A stretch of 64,000 nt of DNA from CAZSHG01 sp964606695 [NCBI: uncultured bacterium] (lineage in GTDB: Bacteria > UBP14 > UBA6098): contig CAZSHG010000010.1 in the NCBI GenBank assembly GCA_964606695.1, forward strand, positions 1 through 64,000, given 5' to 3'. A program made the translations under genes and the position numbers. Of this stretch, positions 60,639 through 64,000 are shown piece by piece (position 1 is the stretch's first letter; the number at the start of each line of letters is the position of its first letter). The notes under the pieces are model-generated. The model was not told the origin of the DNA, made no database searches, and was given only the letters and a program-made list of their open reading frames with translations.

Positions 60639-63600
60639 TCAGTAAATTACCGCTATTGCCCCGCTTATTCGCGTTTCACCGCCGGAGGATAATCTGTAAT
60701 AATAGGTTCCTATTGGGACTGTCGATCCGTTTTCGCGTGCGTCCCAGTTTTCGAGATGGCCGCTCGTTATAAGATTCCCCCGGGAATCGTAGATTTCCAC
60801 GTTCCAGTTCGATTCGCCGTCCGGGACATTGAATTCGATTATGTCGTTGAGTCCGTCGCCGTTGGGAGTTACAACCTCGGTGCTGACGGAATATCCCGCA
60901 TGGATTATTCCCAATCCCAGCGCGAGAAGTTGGTATAACGACTCATCCGGGTCGTTGGATTCAGTATCAATCCATGTGTTTAGCGAACCCGCGGCGGTCG
61001 GGCAGAACTCGAAGACGTAGTATTTTCCCTCGTTGAGCGTTAACGTGTCCGGCAGTGGCGGCCTTATGAACGCTACGCTTGTAGCTTCTGGCGCGACATC
61101 GTTGATTATCAATAATCCTCCGCCGGAGTTGGATATATAGACAGAATCTCTCTCGCAGGAATCGACTATGACGGCACCGAAATCGAGTATCTCCGGGAAT
61201 ACACCTATATCGGGGTCGTCCGGCGGATGGACATGCCCCAGGAGATGGAGGGCTAACCGCGATTCATCCGGGTCGTTGGATTCGATAATCAGCGTATCCC
61301 TGTAATCGCCTATTACTGAAGCTTCAAAGGTAACGACAACTACTTCGGAAGAATCGGGATCGATCTCTACGGGCGTAATATCCGCAAATGTAAACTCGTC
61401 GAGGCTGATTGCGCGGTAAAGGGAAGTTATCAATAAAGTTGAATCGCCCGCATTCGAAACTTGAAGAGTCTCCCGATCCTCTGTCTCGCCCTCGTAAATA
61501 TCAAATTCCAACCAGGGGGAGGATAGGGCAATATCGGGATAGGCGGGAGGAGTCAGCACCGAAATGTTCACCGAATCGACCCCTGTGCATCCAATCTCAT
61601 TTGTTACGGAAACGGAATACCAACCGCATTGCGATGTGTCTATATCATTGACAAAGTTAATTCTATCGTTCGATAAGAAACCGGCAGGTCCGCTCCATTC
61701 ATATATAAAAGATGAGTCCGCGGGATATGCTCGCAGTTCGAGATCTTCGCCGATATATAATGTTTCGTCGATAGCCATGGCCAGAACAGTGGGCGTCTCC
61801 CGGATTACCACGGATACGCCGTTTGAATCTTTGCAACCGAGGGTATCCGTCGCTATCGCCCAATAGAAGGTAGTTACGGTCGGCGACGCCCATATCGACT
61901 CCGACGCAGTATCGCTCAATCCTGTCGATGGTCGCCATAACCAGTTTATTTGGCCGTTTGCGCCCTCAGCCGTTGACGTTAATTCGACGGAATCGCCCCG
62001 GCAAATCGAATCGGGAGTAACTATCGAGACTTCCAGGGAACATGGATCCATGCCGACTTCGACGAACACACTATCGGTAATCGAATAAATTCCGCATTCC
62101 TGGCTGTCGCGCACCGTCACGGTAAACCACATCGACGAGTCGGGAAATGCCCATGTTATATCCTCTGTGGGCGATTCGACAATTCCATCAGCCGTATCCC
62201 ATTCGATAGAGACCTCGCCGACCTCGCCGTCTATCACAACCGTTAACAACGCGCTATCGCCGGGAGCTATAGTATAAGGCGAAGCGTAAGCGTCTATCAA
62301 CATGGTAATCAATATACTATCCACTTCGATATTGACCACGATCGAATCTGAACATCCCGCGTCATCGGATGCGATAAGTATATATTCCGTAGTCGTTTCG
62401 GGAAAAGCCATCGTATAATTCGAATCCGGGTGGGATAGCCGTAAATCGGGCGACCACTCGTAAGTTATTTCGCCAGTGGGATTTATGAGTTCTCCCCACA
62501 TTTCGGCAGTGTCACCTCTACATATATTTATTACGCTGTCTAATAATGAGATAACTCGTGTTACATGAATAATTATATTAGATGAATCAGCGCAACTATC
62601 GTCGGTTACGATAATTGTATATGTAATCGTGGAATCGAGTTCGCTTGCGACCGGGTTAGCGGAATCCGGGAAATCGAGATAATCGACTGGAATCCATTCA
62701 TAAGCAACATCGCCCATCTCGCCGGATAACGATGTTTCCAGTTGAACTGAAGAACCTCTGCATACAGTGGTTTCCTCAAACGCCGGAGTTACTTCGAGAC
62801 TGCATTCAAATTCGGGGATTATATCGACGATAACCGAATCATCGACGGAATAAACGCCGCAGAGCTGACTGTCAAGCGCTGTGAAGGTATAAACGGTAGT
62901 GGTCGGCGGTGTGGCTGTGGGGGTGAGGCTATACGGATCGTCAAGCCAGCTTGGCGGAGACCAGAACCAACGCACGGAACCGCTTATATCGGTTATCTCC
63001 GCGCGAAGATTCGCCTCTCCGCCGAAAATAATTGATGTATCTGGCGAGAGATTCACTTCCATGCCGGTTCGCATGGAATCGACGGTTATGGGAATTTCTA
63101 TTGTATCCGCGCAATCCTCGGCATCGGATGCGATTACAGTGTAGGTCAGGCTCGAATCCGCCCAACATGAAGGCGAGGATATATCCGCATCCGATAGGAA
63201 AATATCGGGCAACCAGGTCCATGAAACCGGTTCGACGCCCGCGTGCATGGACAAATCGAGGAGAATTGTATCCGTATCGCAAATATCCAGTTCCGGTAGA
63301 TCGCCAGTGTCTATGGTTTTAACCCATATTGTTACGGTATCTCGCGCGATACACGCGGAATCGTCAACCGCGGTTATAACGTAAGGCGTCGTAACCGAAG
63401 GCGACGCGATAGGATTGACTATGTATGGGTCTGAAAGCCCCGTATGCGGAGTCCACTCGAAGGAAGAAGTTCCAATTGCGTTTTCCGTGAGGGCGTCGAG
63501 GGGCGTGGAACTACCCGGACAGATACTATCCGCCCCAAAAGCCGTAACGGAAAGGGAGCAACCAAACCATGTGTTGACGAAAATGTGTATGCTATCGTTA

Positions 63601-64000
63601 ACTTCGTAAACCCCGCATTCCTGGCTGTCCATGGCTGTGATTACGTAGGTTGTAGGTTCTTCCGGGAAAGCCCACGTTTCGGTGGAATCGGGATTTGACA
63701 GGGAAGAAACCGGTGTCCAATGGACGGACAAATCACCGGATTCGCCCGTAATACTGGAAAATAGATAAGTCGAATCGCCGATGTCTATTGTATCGAAAGT
63801 AGCCGCTACAGAAACAATTCGCATCCCGGTGTGAACAGTATCGACGAATACGATAACTCTCGCGCTGTCCGCGCAACTGTCGTCGCTGACGATTATCCAA
63901 TAAAAAGTAGTGTGATTCGGCGTAGCTATTGGATTCGGCGACGAAGGATCGGAAAGGCTCGACGACGGTGTCCAGGAGTAATCCACGGTGCCGGAAGCGC
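60639..64000 (-). CDS. Giant Ig-like repeat surface protein with CHU_C-type sorting domain (5' end outside window)
   Basis: More than 1115 residues are visible, and the frame stays open to the window edge, so the start lies beyond it. The visible part has about eight Ig/PKD-like repeats of about 90 residues, each with a WTPSSSLSDPSSPNPIATP-like core, a TTFYWIIVSDDSCADS-like strand and a VNDSIHIFV-like strand. Next are choice-of-anchor/ASH-type domains (DIGVFPEILDFGAVIVDS; ISNSGGGLLIINDVAPEA). The end is a gliding-motility-type C-terminal domain (VVTPNGDGLNDIIEF; VEIYDSRGNLI; IGTYYYRLSSGG), the type-B signal of type IX secretion. The function is likely adhesion or envelope matrix. Export and anchoring are inferred from the tail. 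Confidence 0.85.
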   Translation of the reverse strand, partial: ASGTVDYSWTPSSSLSDPSSPNPIATPNHTTFYWIIVSDDSCADSARVIVFVDTVHTGMRIVSVAATFDTIDIGDSTYLFSSITGESGDLSVHWTPVSSLSNPDSTETWAFPEEPTTYVITAMDSQECGVYEVNDSIHIFVNTWFGCSLSVTAFGADSICPGSSTPLDALTENAIGTSSFEWTPHTGLSDPYIVNPIASPSVTTPYVITAVDDSACIARDTVTIWVKTIDTGDLPELDICDTDTILLDLSMHAGVEPVSWTWLPDIFLSDADISSPSCWADSSLTYTVIASDAEDCADTIEIPITVDSMRTGMEVNLSPDTSIIFGGEANLRAEITDISGSVRWFWSPPSWLDDPYSLTPTATPPTTTVYTFTALDSQLCGVYSVDDSVIVDIIPEFECSLEVTPAFEETTVCRGSSVQLETSLSGEMGDVAYEWIPVDYLDFPDSANPVASELDSTITYTIIVTDDSCADSSNIIIHVTRVISLLDSVINICRGDTAEMWGELINPTGEITYEWSPDLRLSHPDSNYTMAFPETTTEYILIASDDAGCSDSIVVNIEVDSILITMLIDAYASPYTIAPGDSALLTVVIDGEVGEVSIEWDTADGIVESPTEDITWAFPDSSMWFTVTVRDSQECGIYSITDSVFVEVGMDPCSLEVSIVTPDSICRGDSVELTSTAEGANGQINWLWRPSTGLSDTASESIWASPTVTTFYWAIATDTLGCKDSNGVSVVIRETPTVLAMAIDETLYIGEDLELRAYPADSSFIYEWSGPAGFLSNDRINFVNDIDTSQCGWYSVSVTNEIGCTGVDSVNISVLTPPAYPDIALSSPWLEFDIYEGETEDRETLQVSNAGDSTLLITSLYRAISLDEFTFADITPVEIDPDSSEVVVVTFEASVIGDYRDTLIIESNDPDESRLALHLLGHVHPPDDPDIGVFPEILDFGAVIVDSCERDSVYISNSGGGLLIINDVAPEATSVAFIRPPLPDTLTLNEGKYYVFEFCPTAAGSLNTWIDTESNDPDESLYQLLALGLGIIHAGYSVSTEVVTPNGDGLNDIIEFNVPDGESNWNVEIYDSRGNLITSGHLENWDARENGSTVPIGTYYYRLSSGGETRISGAIAVIY

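Overview
The window looks like the chromosome of an anaerobic Gram-negative bacterium of the FCB superphylum (Bacteroidota / Fibrobacterota / Zixibacteria-type candidate phyla). The evidence is a set of secreted proteins with C-terminal type IX secretion sorting domains ending in PNPFN...VVYLK-like tails, a CHU_C-like tail, outer-membrane porins, an OmpA protein, lipoproteins, and a large flavin/iron-sulfur electron-transfer locus with no oxygen-dependent enzyme. I cannot name the species. No tRNA, rRNA, CRISPR or classical insertion sequence was seen.

Region 1 (1-15.6 kb) is rich in secreted proteins: an RCC1-repeat protein, a C39-like peptidase, a CotH-domain protein, then a tight run of a Tmk-Tmk-HD fusion (with a frameshift), a DUF4956 membrane protein, a porin and a lamin-tail lipoprotein, followed by a small fibre-like protein and another sorted protein. 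The gaps carry unusual repeats: arrays with a strict 21-bp period that reverse orientation at a palindrome, hairpin elements, and the debris of sorted genes.

Region 2 (15.6-27.9 kb) holds a TPR-GGDEF diguanylate cyclase, two tandem DUF1566 (C-type-lectin-like) secreted proteins whose C-termini differ in the manner of diversity-generating retroelement variable regions, a chimeric remnant of a third copy, and a 2.4-kilo-residue fibre protein with exact 504-bp internal repeats.

Region 3 (27.9-52.8 kb) is one 25-kb minus-strand locus. In transcription order it runs TusA, MvhD, two half-size HdrA-like flavoproteins, two FrhB/FdhB-like iron-sulfur proteins, MvhD, double HdrA, a Flox-like set (MvhD/FloxD, FloxC, FloxB, FloxA), HdrC, FrhB, a giant HdrA with an inserted GltD/NfnB-like module, an ArsR regulator, TusA, a YeeE/YedE sulfur transporter, three rhodanese-type proteins (two of them lipoproteins), a porin and a DsrE-like protein. 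HdrB is absent. My reading is that sulfane sulfur (thiosulfate or polysulfide) is taken up and relayed as protein persulfide to a flavin-based electron-bifurcating or confurcating system. This gene combination is the most interesting candidate system in the window.

Region 4 (52.8-64 kb) has a decayed sorted gene interrupted by a hairpin element, an OmpA protein, a BatA/vWA membrane protein, an operon with two PAP2-type phosphatases, a membrane-anchored Mrr-like protein and a lipoprotein, and the 3' part of a giant Ig-like repeat protein with a CHU_C-type sorting domain that runs off the window end.
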